Part shown: one piece after another, positions 1-5,958 of the stretch
Layout of the letters: each line of letters opens with the position of its first letter
Position numbering within the stretch: position 1 is the stretch's first letter
Origin: Alphaproteobacteria bacterium UBA6062
Lineage (GTDB): Bacteria > Pseudomonadota > Alphaproteobacteria > Sneathiellales > Sneathiellaceae
Length of the DNA stretch: 6,407 nt
Assembly (NCBI GenBank): GCA_002428885.1
Contig: DIYE01000377.1
Location: 1 to 6,407, forward strand
Direction of reading: 5' to 3'
Made by a program: the position numbers and the translations under genes
Notes under the pieces: generated by a model
Seen by the model: only the letters and a program-made list of their open reading frames with translations
Told to the model about the DNA's origin: nothing
Database searches by the model: none

Positions 1-2
1 TT

Positions 3-758
3 GGCGAAACGATTATTCACAAGCCACTGATGCGCCGCCAGCTTCTGAAAATCATGCTGCCGACGGAGCAAGCGCTCTCTATGATGATGCATGTGGCGAC
101 CCAACTTCATCTGACGGAGCAGAGCGACAAGGTTGCCGAAAAGCTGAACCGTATTCTGACACCTTTATTTAAATTCAGGGCCTGCCGCGATAATATTACC
201 GTTGCAGGCGGGGCGTTGGAAGTGCGCGGCGGTAACGGTTTTATCGAAGACTGGGTCAATCCAAAGCTTGTCCGGGATGCCTATACAGGCCTGTTATGGG
301 AAGGAACGTCCAATATCAATGCGCTGGATATTACCGGCCGGGCTATCGCCCGATCCGAAGCGCATATCCCGCTGGCGGAAGATCTGAAAGAGCGGATCGA
401 CGGGGCGGATGGACTGCCGGGCCAGTATGCCGGCGAACTGGCCGGATTGATTGACAGGGCCCGTGATTTCTCGGAAGAGGTTGCTAAAACAGGCAATGAA
501 ACCCTGGCCCGTCAGGCATCCAATGCCCTCTATCATGCGACCACGGCAACCCTGATGGCGACTGAGGGGACAAGGCTAGGAAAGCAGGGCGGAGATGCCC
601 GTCGTCTGCTGATGTCCCGGATGATCGTTGACAATAAGCTGAAGCCCGGTGATCCGTTGAAAGTCGAGGATAGTAACTTTGAGGTCGAGGCCGGAAACTG
701 CCTTCTCTCACCAGCCCCCGTGCCCCTGGGACAAGCAACGGACCTTCTGGCTCTATAA
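3..758 (+). CDS. Acyl-CoA dehydrogenase family protein, AidB-like, C-terminal part (5' end outside window)
   Basis: The frame is open from the first codon in the window (base 3) to TAA at 756-758, so this is the last 251 residues of a longer protein. It belongs to the FAD-dependent acyl-CoA dehydrogenase fold. The helical C-terminal domain is visible, with the RGGNGF loop (225-242), a following ED-W motif, and LLWEGTSNI. The Glu of WEGT (codon 300-302) aligns with the catalytic base of the family (the YEGT Glu in medium-chain enzymes). The Trp before it and the ALDITGRAI that follows resemble the WEGSGNIMCLDVLR region of E. coli AidB more than classical beta-oxidation enzymes. The tail after about base 400 is a further helical extension, as in that longer subgroup. 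Substrate is unknown; a role in alkylation defence cannot be claimed from this piece. A methionine at base 30 is internal, not a likely start. The gene seems unrelated to the respiratory genes downstream, from which it is separated by a probable terminator. Confidence 0.85.
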   Translation, partial: GETIIHKPLMRRQLLKIMLPTEQALSMMMHVATQLHLTEQSDKVAEKLNRILTPLFKFRACRDNITVAGGALEVRGGNGFIEDWVNPKLVRDAYTGLLWEGTSNINALDITGRAIARSEAHIPLAEDLKERIDGADGLPGQYAGELAGLIDRARDFSEEVAKTGNETLARQASNALYHATTATLMATEGTRLGKQGGDARRLLMSRMIVDNKLKPGDPLKVEDSNFEVEAGNCLLSPAPVPLGQATDLLAL

Positions 759-799
759 CCCATATGATTCCTGTCTAAAACGTCAGAAATTACCGAAAA

Positions 800-821
800 A
801 ACGCCCGGCCTTTGGGTCGTT
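800..821. repeat. Weak imperfect hairpin after the acyl-CoA dehydrogenase gene
   Basis: AACGCCC (800-806) can pair with GGGTCGTT (814-821) if one T is bulged, around a 7-base loop. There is an A run before it (796-801) but no T tract after it. It may be an accessory part of the termination region; it could also be chance. Confidence 0.25.
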
Positions 822-832
822 CAAAGCAAATT

Positions 833-873
833 GGATCGGCTGTGTCAATATGTCGCTGCCGATCTTTTATTAT
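833..873 (+). terminator. Probable rho-independent terminator of the acyl-CoA dehydrogenase gene
   Basis: GATCGGC (834-840) pairs with GCCGATC (858-864), with a G-T pair at the base (833/865). After a T-T mismatch the stem continues as GTG (842-844) with CGC (854-856), leaving a 9-base loop. The 3' arm is followed directly by TTTTATTAT (865-873). It lies 75 bases past the stop codon, with no gene between. The T tract is interrupted by an A, so strength is uncertain. Confidence 0.6.
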
Positions 874-939
874 CCTAAAAAAACCCAAGAATCCCAGAAA
901 ATAGCGGGTTTCATCCAACTCATCCATAACCTATCCAGG

Positions 940-965
940 GCACCCTGCAGGGTGCGCACCCCCTG
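940..965. repeat. Overlapping GC-rich palindromes upstream of fnr
   Basis: GCACCCTGCAGGGTGC (940-955) is a perfect 16-base palindrome. It overlaps GGGTGCGCACCC (950-961), a perfect 12-base palindrome, so the hexamer GCACCC occurs three times in alternating orientation (940-945, reversed 950-955, 956-961). The outer bases GCAGGG (948-953) and CCCTGC (960-965, with extra C) extend the second palindrome. The block lies about 80-105 bases before the chosen fnr start, in the only space available for its promoter. It could be an operator for a dimeric regulator or a structured leader; nothing in the sequence identifies the binding protein. Confidence 0.6.
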
Positions 966-1030
966 CGACATCCCACCGCATTGAGACTGTCATAGGACAG
1001 GCGGAAGATTGGCTCGTGGAGATAAGCGAA

Positions 1031-1036
1031 AAGAGG
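1031..1036 (+). promoter_or_regulatory. Ribosome binding site that favours the fnr start at 1046
   Basis: AAGAGG ends 9 bases before the ATG at 1046, an acceptable distance. It directly abuts the in-frame ATG at 1037, which is too close for that start. The in-frame GTG at 1016 has only a loose purine stretch upstream (AGGCGGAAG, about 999-1007). The choice is likely but not certain. Confidence 0.5.
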
Positions 1037-1045
1037 ATGGACATC

Positions 1046-1840
1046 ATGAATCCGGATAATGTTATTGACCAAGCCAAAGCAGCAAACGGATGTGCAACAT
1101 ACAGTTTTCTGCCGGGTCGGGGAAATCAGCCGAAAAAGGACTATTGTTCCGTCTGTGGTGCCCATGATCTCGCGCTTTGTTCCGGTCTGAGCGGAGAAAA
1201 GCTGATTGAGTTTGGCCAGAAGAGTCAGCACAAGACTTTTCAACCCGGCCAAATGCTGTTCGGCGAGTATGATGATGCCAACTACTTCTACACGGTTGTT
1301 TCCGGCGAGGTTCGCCTCTCCCGGATGTTGGATGACGGCCGCAGGCAGATTACCGGCTTCAAATCTGCCGGCGACTTCCTCGGATTGAGTACGGATAAAC
1401 ATTATACGGCGGATGCCGAGGCCATCGATGAAGTGACGGTCTGTCAGTTCTCTGTTGCCAATCTCAATGCGTCCCTTGAGGAAATAAATGAGGTGCAGAC
1501 CCGCCTGATGGAGATGATGCGCACCGAGGTTATCAATCTTCAGAATCACATGCTGCTGCTTGGTCGGAAAACACCGGTTGAGAAAATCGCCAATTTCTTT
1601 TGCGAACGGGCTTATCGGAAGTTCCAGATCGAAGGTAAACCGGAAGACTGCAATAGTGTGGAAATTAAGCTGCCCATGAGCCGCACTGATATTGCGGATT
1701 TTCTGGGCCTGACAATCGAAACGGTCAGTCGGACGATCACCAAACTCAGGAAACGCGGTGTGATTGAGCTTAAAACCTCTCAAATTGTAGATATTCAGGA
1801 TCTTTATGAGTTGCAGCTTCTCGCCGATGGTGACGCCTGA
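1046..1840 (+). CDS. fnr: FNR-type oxygen-sensing transcription regulator (Crp/Fnr family, [4Fe-4S])
   Basis: This is a 264-residue cytoplasmic DNA-binding regulator that activates genes for low-oxygen growth. The N-terminal cluster motif is C34-X2-C37-X7-C45, and a fourth cysteine, C133 (in VTVCQF), sits where E. coli FNR has C122. All four ligands for an oxygen-labile [4Fe-4S] cluster are therefore present, which separates it from FixK-type relatives. A cyclic-nucleotide-binding-like beta roll covers about residues 50-140, a dimer helix about 145-170, and the helix-turn-helix about 210-240. The recognition helix has E225-T-V-S228-R229, the E-xx-SR pattern of proteins that read TTGAT-like half sites. 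A matching box lies upstream of ccoN. Start: ATG 1046 is chosen for its ribosome site; ATG 1037 or GTG 1016 (274 residues) are alternatives. The roughly 33 residues before the first ligand are longer than in E. coli FNR. No FNR box was found in front of this gene. hemN follows after 14 bases, so the two are probably one transcript. FnrL/FnrN are names used for alphaproteobacterial orthologues. Confidence 0.94.
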   Translation: MNPDNVIDQAKAANGCATYSFLPGRGNQPKKDYCSVCGAHDLALCSGLSGEKLIEFGQKSQHKTFQPGQMLFGEYDDANYFYTVVSGEVRLSRMLDDGRRQITGFKSAGDFLGLSTDKHYTADAEAIDEVTVCQFSVANLNASLEEINEVQTRLMEMMRTEVINLQNHMLLLGRKTPVEKIANFFCERAYRKFQIEGKPEDCNSVEIKLPMSRTDIADFLGLTIETVSRTITKLRKRGVIELKTSQIVDIQDLYELQLLADGDA

Positions 1841-1854
1841 GACAGGAGATCCCT

Positions 1855-3204
1855 ATGTATACTAATCTTGCCCTCAAATATGACGCTCCGGTTCCTCGTT
1901 ATACCAGTTACCCGACTGCACCGCATTTTTCCCTCCTTTCGGATATGGATATGTATGCGGGCTGGTTACAGGCACTGGACCCGGCTCGGCCTGTTTCTCT
2001 GTATCTGCATGTGCCGTTCTGCCGGAAGATGTGCTGGTACTGCGGTTGCAATACCAAGATTTCTCATCAGGACAAACCTATCGCTGAATATGCAGAGGCG
2101 CTGAAAGCGGAGATCAGGACGTTGGTCAAAGCACTGCCTGCACGTTTCAAGGTGTCGCACGTTCATTGGGGCGGCGGAACACCCAGTATTTTGGCACCGG
2201 CGGATTTTACCGGCATTATGGGTCTGATTGACCGGCATTTCGACTATACGGATCAGGCGGAAAGGGCTATCGAAATAGATCCCAGAACACTGGATCCGGA
2301 AACGGTACAGGCGCTGGTCGACGGTGGCATCAACCGTGCCAGCCTGGGGGTTCAGGATTTCAATCCGGATGTGCAGCGGGCGATTAACCGCGTTCAATCC
2401 TATGATTTGACCCGTCAGGCGGTTGAAACCCTGCGCAGCAACGGTATTGAGCGGCTTAATTTCGATCTGATGTATGGTCTGCCGCTTCAGACGACCCGTG
2501 ATGTTGAGCATACGGTCGATCTCTCCCATGCCTTGCAACCTGATCGCATTGCCTTGTTTGGATATGCTCATGTTCCCTGGATGAAGAAGCATATGCGGCT
2601 GATCCGGGATGAGGATCTGCCAGGGACGGAAGAGCGGATCAGCCAGGCCAAAGCAGCATCCCGAATGCTGGATAAGCTTGGTTATCAGCAGATCGGACTG
2701 GATCATTTCGCGAGGCCTGATGATGACATGAGCATTGCCCTGAAAGAGGGTAAGCTGCAGCGGAATTTCCAGGGCTATACGACGGATGCGACAGATACCC
2801 TGATAGGCATCGGTGCCTCTTCCATTGGAAAGCTGCCGGGTGGATATGTGCAGAATACGCCAGCGCTTCGGGATTATCAGCGTCTGGTTATGAATAACGG
2901 TTTTGCCGTTCATAAGGGCGTCATGGTCAGCACGGAAGACAAAATGCGCCGGGAGATCATCGAACGGCTTATGTGTGATCTGACAGTCGATCTGGCCGAA
3001 ATCCTTCAAAGATATGAGCAGCCTGCGGATTTGCTGGCACCGGAAATTTCAAGGCTTGCGCCTTATGAAGAAGACGGTCTGCTGACCCGTGACGGCAGCC
3101 GTCTGATTGTCAGCGAGGAAGGACGCTTTCTCGTTCGGACGATTTGTGCCGTGTTCGATACTTATTTCGGGAAAGGCCCCGGCAAGCACTCTCGAGCGGT
3201 TTAG
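1855..3204 (+). CDS. hemN: Oxygen-independent coproporphyrinogen III oxidase (radical SAM)
   Basis: The 449-residue cytoplasmic enzyme converts coproporphyrinogen III to protoporphyrinogen IX by two oxidative decarboxylations without O2, using S-adenosylmethionine and a [4Fe-4S] cluster. The HemN signature C56-X3-C60-X2-C63-X-C65 is present, with Y50 six residues before it, matching Tyr56 of E. coli HemN. Other conserved stretches are GGGTP (106-110), GVQDF (165-169), the DHFARPDD motif (283-290) and NFQGYTT (304-310). The HemN-type C-terminal domain is complete and ends with a CxxFDTY-like segment (AVFDTYFG). Length matches the family (457 in E. coli). The full signature and these motifs mark true HemN rather than HemW, which lacks the fourth cysteine and the NFQGYTT region. 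AGGAG at 1844-1848 precedes ATG 1855 by 6 bases. The gene sits 14 bases after fnr and in front of the cbb3 oxidase genes, consistent with haem supply at low oxygen. No FNR box is visible immediately before it, so it probably relies on the fnr promoter. Confidence 0.97.
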   Translation: MYTNLALKYDAPVPRYTSYPTAPHFSLLSDMDMYAGWLQALDPARPVSLYLHVPFCRKMCWYCGCNTKISHQDKPIAEYAEALKAEIRTLVKALPARFKVSHVHWGGGTPSILAPADFTGIMGLIDRHFDYTDQAERAIEIDPRTLDPETVQALVDGGINRASLGVQDFNPDVQRAINRVQSYDLTRQAVETLRSNGIERLNFDLMYGLPLQTTRDVEHTVDLSHALQPDRIALFGYAHVPWMKKHMRLIRDEDLPGTEERISQAKAASRMLDKLGYQQIGLDHFARPDDDMSIALKEGKLQRNFQGYTTDATDTLIGIGASSIGKLPGGYVQNTPALRDYQRLVMNNGFAVHKGVMVSTEDKMRREIIERLMCDLTVDLAEILQRYEQPADLLAPEISRLAPYEEDGLLTRDGSRLIVSEEGRFLVRTICAVFDTYFGKGPGKHSRAV

Positions 3205-3219
3205 GTTTAGGGCTTTCGT

Positions 3220-3264
3220 AATAAGTTTGACTTATTGTTGTTAAGGTTAATTTAATATTAACAA
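3220..3264. repeat. AT-rich alternative hairpins after hemN
   Basis: AATAAG (3220-3225) pairs with CTTATT (3231-3236) around TTTGA. Next to it, TTGTTAA (3238-3244) can pair with TTAACAA (3258-3264), or GTTAAT (3246-3251) with ATTAAC (3257-3262); the last two are mutually exclusive. The stems are AT-only and no T run follows, so this is a poor intrinsic terminator. It may be a flexible or UP-like AT tract upstream of the ccoN promoter. The right arm touches the start of the 13-bp inverted repeat. Confidence 0.4.
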
Positions 3265-3329
3265 ATAACCGCGGTCAGAAAAGTTCGGGACACTGATTTG
3301 ACTGAAGTCAATGTGCCCGCGGTTATTTG
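3262..3329. repeat. 13-bp perfect inverted repeat enclosing the FNR box
   Basis: CAAATAACCGCGG (3262-3274) is exactly complementary in reverse to CCGCGGTTATTTG (3317-3329). After one mismatch (3275/3316), two more base pairs form (3276-3277 with 3314-3315). Each arm contains the self-symmetric CCGCGG, with centres 48 bp apart. The FNR box lies off-centre between the arms, and the downstream arm would fall between the box and the putative -10. No T tract follows, so it is not a usual terminator. It could be a paired operator, a cruciform or an RNA stem with a loop of about 36-42 bases. Confidence 0.75.
3298..3311. promoter_or_regulatory. FNR/FixK-type box upstream of ccoN
   Basis: TTGAC-TGAA-GTCAA is a perfect 5+5 palindrome with a 4-base spacer. 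It fits the FNR/FixK consensus TTGAT-N4-ATCAA with the T/A next to the spacer changed to C/G, a change common in FixK/FNR-family sites. Its centre (3304.5) is about 41 bp before a plausible transcription start near 3345, the usual place for class II activation. The FNR protein encoded at 1046-1840 is the obvious candidate regulator. Confidence 0.78.
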
Positions 3330-3331
3330 GG

Positions 3332-3337
3332 AATAGT
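3332..3337 (+). promoter_or_regulatory. Candidate -10 element of the ccoNOQP promoter
   Basis: AATAGT matches TATAAT at 4 of 6 positions and lies where an FNR-activated class II promoter should have its -10, given the box at 3298-3311. No good -35 is present, as expected when FNR covers that place. It predicts a leader of roughly 75 bases before ccoN. The position is inferred mainly from the box. Confidence 0.35.
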
Positions 3338-3421
3338 AAAAAGGTGGGGAAGAGCGTCGTTATCCGGGCGTAAGTCTGAGCAATTGCAAATCCTCGATCT
3401 AGCATTAAACGAAAAAAACGG

Positions 3422-5053
3422 ATGACTGGTATGAACCTGTTATGGCTAGCCTTATCGATCATCGGGGCGATCCTTGGCCTGTTGCTTTCTGCCAAAGCAC
3501 AGGATCAAGGGATGATGATCCATGGCATGATATTCGCCGCTGCGGCAGTTCTCGCAGCATATGCGCTGATTTCAAGGCACTACGGTGCCGCGAAGAGCGT
3601 TATCACTGAAACCGGAGGTGTTAATTACAATACCGACATTGTGAAAGCTGGCGTTATTGCCTCCACCTTCTGGGGGATTGTCGGTTTTCTGGTCGGGGTT
3701 GTGATCGCCTTCCAGCTGGCATTCCCGGTTTTGAACCTTGACTTACAATGGACAAGCTTTGGCCGTCTGCGGCCGCTGCATACATCCGCAGTGATTTTCG
3801 CCTTTGGCGGTAACATCCTGCTGGCTACCTCATTCCATGTGGTTCAACGGACTTGTCGCGCCCGCCTCGCTGGTGATATTTCGCCGTGGTTTGTGTTCTG
3901 GGGGTATCAGTTATTCATCGTTCTGGCCGCGACCGGTTATGTTCTCGGTATTACCCAGTCCAAGGAATATGCTGAGCCGGAATGGTATGTGGATTTATGG
4001 CTGACGGCCGTTTGGGTTGTCTATCTGTTGGTTTTCCTGGCCACACTCTGGAAGCGTCAGGAAAAGCATATCTATGTCGCCAACTGGTTCTACCTGGCGT
4101 TTATCGTGACGGTTGCCATGCTGCATATCGTTAATAATCTCTCCATGCCTGTCAGCCTGACCGGTGCCAAGAGTTACTCCCTGTTCGCCGGGGTACAGGA
4201 TGCTTTGACCCAGTGGTGGTATGGCCATAACGCTGTGGGCTTCTTCCTGACAGCGGGCTTCCTCGGGATTATGTATTACTTCATTCCGAAGCGGGTGAAC
4301 CGCCCGGTTTATTCCTACCGGCTGTCCATCATTCACTTCTGGGCCCTGATCTTCCTGTATATCTGGGCAGGCCCGCACCATCTGCACTATACGGCTCTGC
4401 CGGACTGGTCGCAGACACTGGGAATGACCTTCTCCATCATGCTCTGGATGCCGTCCTGGGGTGGCATGATCAACGGCCTGATGACACTGTCCGGGGCCTG
4501 GGACAAGCTGAGAACCGACCCGGTTGTCCGCTTCCTGGTAACCTCCGTGGCTTTCTATGGCATGAGCACTTTTGAAGGACCGCTGATGTCCATCAAGGCT
4601 GTGAACGCTCTCAGTCACTATACAGACTGGACAATCGGTCACGTGCATTCCGGTGCCCTTGGCTGGGTTGCTTATGTCAGCTTCGGTGCTCTGTACTTCC
4701 TGGTTCCGGTTCTGTGGAACAGAAAATCCCTGTATTCCGACAAGTTGGTCAACCTGCATTTCTGGGTCTCTACCATTGGTATCCTGCTCTACATCACGGC
4801 GATGTGGGTCTCCGGTATCCTGCAGGGCCTGATGTGGCGCGCCTATGACGCTTTCGGCTTCCTGGAATATTCTTTCAGTGAAAGTGTTGAAGCCATGTAT
4901 CCGTTCTACGTGATCCGGGCTTTGGGTGGCGTTCTGTTCCTGGTTGGCTCTCTGATCATGGCCTACAACCTCTGGAAAACAGCCCGGGGTGACGTTCGCC
5001 AGTCAGAGACGAACAATCTTGTCGTCAACGCTGAATATGCAGTTGGGAGTTAA
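3422..5053 (+). CDS. ccoN: cbb3-type cytochrome c oxidase subunit I (catalytic)
   Basis: The 543-residue inner-membrane subunit carries low-spin haem b, high-spin haem b3 and CuB, where O2 is reduced and protons are pumped. Ligands are visible: H120 (PLHTSAV) and H409 for haem b, H407 for haem b3 (IGHVHSG), and H269 (WYGHN) with H319 and H320 (GPHHLHY) for CuB. Y313, six residues before H319, corresponds to the tyrosine cross-linked to a CuB histidine in cbb3 oxidases. The spacings 269-319 (50) and 319-407 (88) equal those of the Pseudomonas stutzeri enzyme (207-257, 257-345). About 12 core membrane helices follow an extra N-terminal pair (about residues 5-23 and 32-51) not present in the shorter gammaproteobacterial form. 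Start: ATG 3422 has almost no ribosome site; ATG 3431 (540 residues) has GGA 8 bases before it and is an equal candidate. The gene heads the ccoNOQP operon behind an FNR box. Confidence 0.97.
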   Translation: MTGMNLLWLALSIIGAILGLLLSAKAQDQGMMIHGMIFAAAAVLAAYALISRHYGAAKSVITETGGVNYNTDIVKAGVIASTFWGIVGFLVGVVIAFQLAFPVLNLDLQWTSFGRLRPLHTSAVIFAFGGNILLATSFHVVQRTCRARLAGDISPWFVFWGYQLFIVLAATGYVLGITQSKEYAEPEWYVDLWLTAVWVVYLLVFLATLWKRQEKHIYVANWFYLAFIVTVAMLHIVNNLSMPVSLTGAKSYSLFAGVQDALTQWWYGHNAVGFFLTAGFLGIMYYFIPKRVNRPVYSYRLSIIHFWALIFLYIWAGPHHLHYTALPDWSQTLGMTFSIMLWMPSWGGMINGLMTLSGAWDKLRTDPVVRFLVTSVAFYGMSTFEGPLMSIKAVNALSHYTDWTIGHVHSGALGWVAYVSFGALYFLVPVLWNRKSLYSDKLVNLHFWVSTIGILLYITAMWVSGILQGLMWRAYDAFGFLEYSFSESVEAMYPFYVIRALGGVLFLVGSLIMAYNLWKTARGDVRQSETNNLVVNAEYAVGS

Positions 5054-5058
5054 GTGAG

Positions 5059-5784
5059 ATGATCAGTCATAAAACCATCGAGAAAAACTCCATCCTCATG
5101 CTGGTTCTGACCCTGGTTGTCGTTTCCATCGGAGGCCTGATCGAGATTGCTCCGCTTTTCTATCTGGAAAGCACAATCGAGAAAGTGAAGGGGATGCGTC
5201 CCTACAGTCCGCTGGAGCTGGCTGGCCGGAACATCTATATCCGGGAAGGCTGCTACAACTGCCATAGCCAGATGGTTCGCCCTCTGAGGGATGAAGCCGA
5301 ACGCTATGGTCATTACAGCCTGGCTGCGGAAAGCATGTATGACCATCCTTTCCAGTGGGGATCAAAACGGACAGGGCCTGACCTTGCCCGGGTTGGCGGT
5401 CGCTATTCTGACGAATGGCACGTTACCCACATGAAAAATCCGCGTGATGTGGTTCCTGAATCCATTATGCCGGGCTATTCATTCCTCGCTGAAACAGAGC
5501 TGAATGTGCCGGACATCGCAGGAGACCTGATTGCCAATCGCCGCGTGGGTGTTCCCTATACGGACGAAATGATCGCTGCCGCCGAGCAGGATCTGCGCAC
5601 CCAGGTCAATCCGGATGCGGATGAAGTTGATGACTTCCTCGCCCGTTATCCGAAGGCACAGGTTCGTGACTTCGATGGCGATCCTTCAAAAGTCTCTGAA
5701 CTGGACGCAATGATTGCATACCTTCAGATGCTGGGCACCCTGGTCGATTTCGCATCCTACGATGCGGAAGCCGGAAAACGATAG
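5059..5784 (+). CDS. ccoO: cbb3-type cytochrome c oxidase subunit II (monohaem cytochrome c)
   Basis: The 241-residue membrane-anchored periplasmic cytochrome c passes electrons from CcoP to the haems of CcoN. An uncleaved N-terminal anchor spans about residues 11-35. One haem attachment motif is present, C65-Y-N-C68-H69, in the CcoO-typical context REGCYNCHSQMVRPL. M137 in ESIMPGYSFL is the probable sixth haem ligand. Other family hallmarks are the GPDLARVGGRY segment and the W-x-x-THMKNPRDVVP region that follows. The length is normal for the family. The start lies 5 bases after the ccoN stop, with GGGAG (5045-5049) inside the end of ccoN as ribosome site, so the two are translated from one message. 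No defect is seen. Confidence 0.96.
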   Translation: MISHKTIEKNSILMLVLTLVVVSIGGLIEIAPLFYLESTIEKVKGMRPYSPLELAGRNIYIREGCYNCHSQMVRPLRDEAERYGHYSLAAESMYDHPFQWGSKRTGPDLARVGGRYSDEWHVTHMKNPRDVVPESIMPGYSFLAETELNVPDIAGDLIANRRVGVPYTDEMIAAAEQDLRTQVNPDADEVDDFLARYPKAQVRDFDGDPSKVSELDAMIAYLQMLGTLVDFASYDAEAGKR

Positions 5785-5793
5785 GAGGCTGAT

Positions 5794-5958
5794 ATGAGTT
5801 TTCACGACGCTTCCGTTTTCGCGCAGACCTATGGCCTGGTCTATCTGTTTGTCCTGTTCCTGATCGTGGTGGCATACGCCCTGTGGCCCAGGAACAAAGA
5901 CAAGTTCGATCATGCAGCAAACATCCCGCTTAAGGAGGGTGACGATGTCCAAAATTGA
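5794..5958 (+). CDS. ccoQ: cbb3-type oxidase small subunit CcoQ (FixQ)
   Basis: This is a 54-residue protein with a single membrane helix (about residues 11-32), followed by the short basic WPRNKDKFDHAA segment typical of CcoQ. CcoQ stabilises the assembled oxidase, in particular the attachment of CcoP to the CcoNO core, and is not catalytic. Position between ccoO and ccoP, size and topology all agree. AGGAGG (5783-5788) overlaps the ccoO stop codon and lies 5 bases before ATG 5794. The 3' end overlaps ccoP by 14 bases. The protein is too short to identify by sequence alone, but the context makes the call firm. Confidence 0.92.
   Translation: MSFHDASVFAQTYGLVYLFVLFLIVVAYALWPRNKDKFDHAANIPLKEGDDVQN
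5932..5938 (+). promoter_or_regulatory. Strong ribosome binding site of ccoP inside ccoQ
   Basis: AAGGAGG is a full anti-16S match, 6 bases before ATG 5945. It settles the ccoP start, which lies inside the last codons of ccoQ. Confidence 0.85.

Noticed and set aside
811..825. Possible FNR box before fnr (TTTG...CAAA)
   Set aside because: The half sites are poor and the spacing gives 13 rather than 14 bases, so it does not fit TTGAT-N4-ATCAA.
981..1009. Possible fnr promoter (TTGAGA and GAAGAT, 17 bases apart)
   Set aside because: The -10 matches only 3 of 6 bases and would put the start within or next to the coding start. Not convincing enough to list.
920..1783. 287-residue open frame on the minus strand across fnr
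   Set aside because: It mirrors the fnr coding frame, has no recognisable motif, and would run into the fnr promoter region. The plus-strand protein has all four cluster cysteines and the helix-turn-helix.
1966..3009. 347-residue open frame on the minus strand across hemN
   Set aside because: It lies wholly antisense to a gene with all HemN motifs, its translation shows no recognisable domain, and it has no room for a promoter of its own. It is a shadow of hemN codon usage.
3262..3329. The 13-bp inverted repeat as a terminator or transposon end pair
   Set aside because: No T tract follows the 3' arm. The enclosed 42 bases encode nothing and no target duplication is seen at the outer edges, so neither reading is supported.
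3247..3495. 82-residue minus-strand frame over the ccoN promoter
   Set aside because: It covers the FNR box and inverted repeat and the start of ccoN. No good ribosome site or family resemblance supports it.
3995..4759. 254-residue open frame on the minus strand across ccoN
   Set aside because: It is a hydrophilic, low-complexity-like translation opposite a subunit with every metal ligand in place; a shadow frame.
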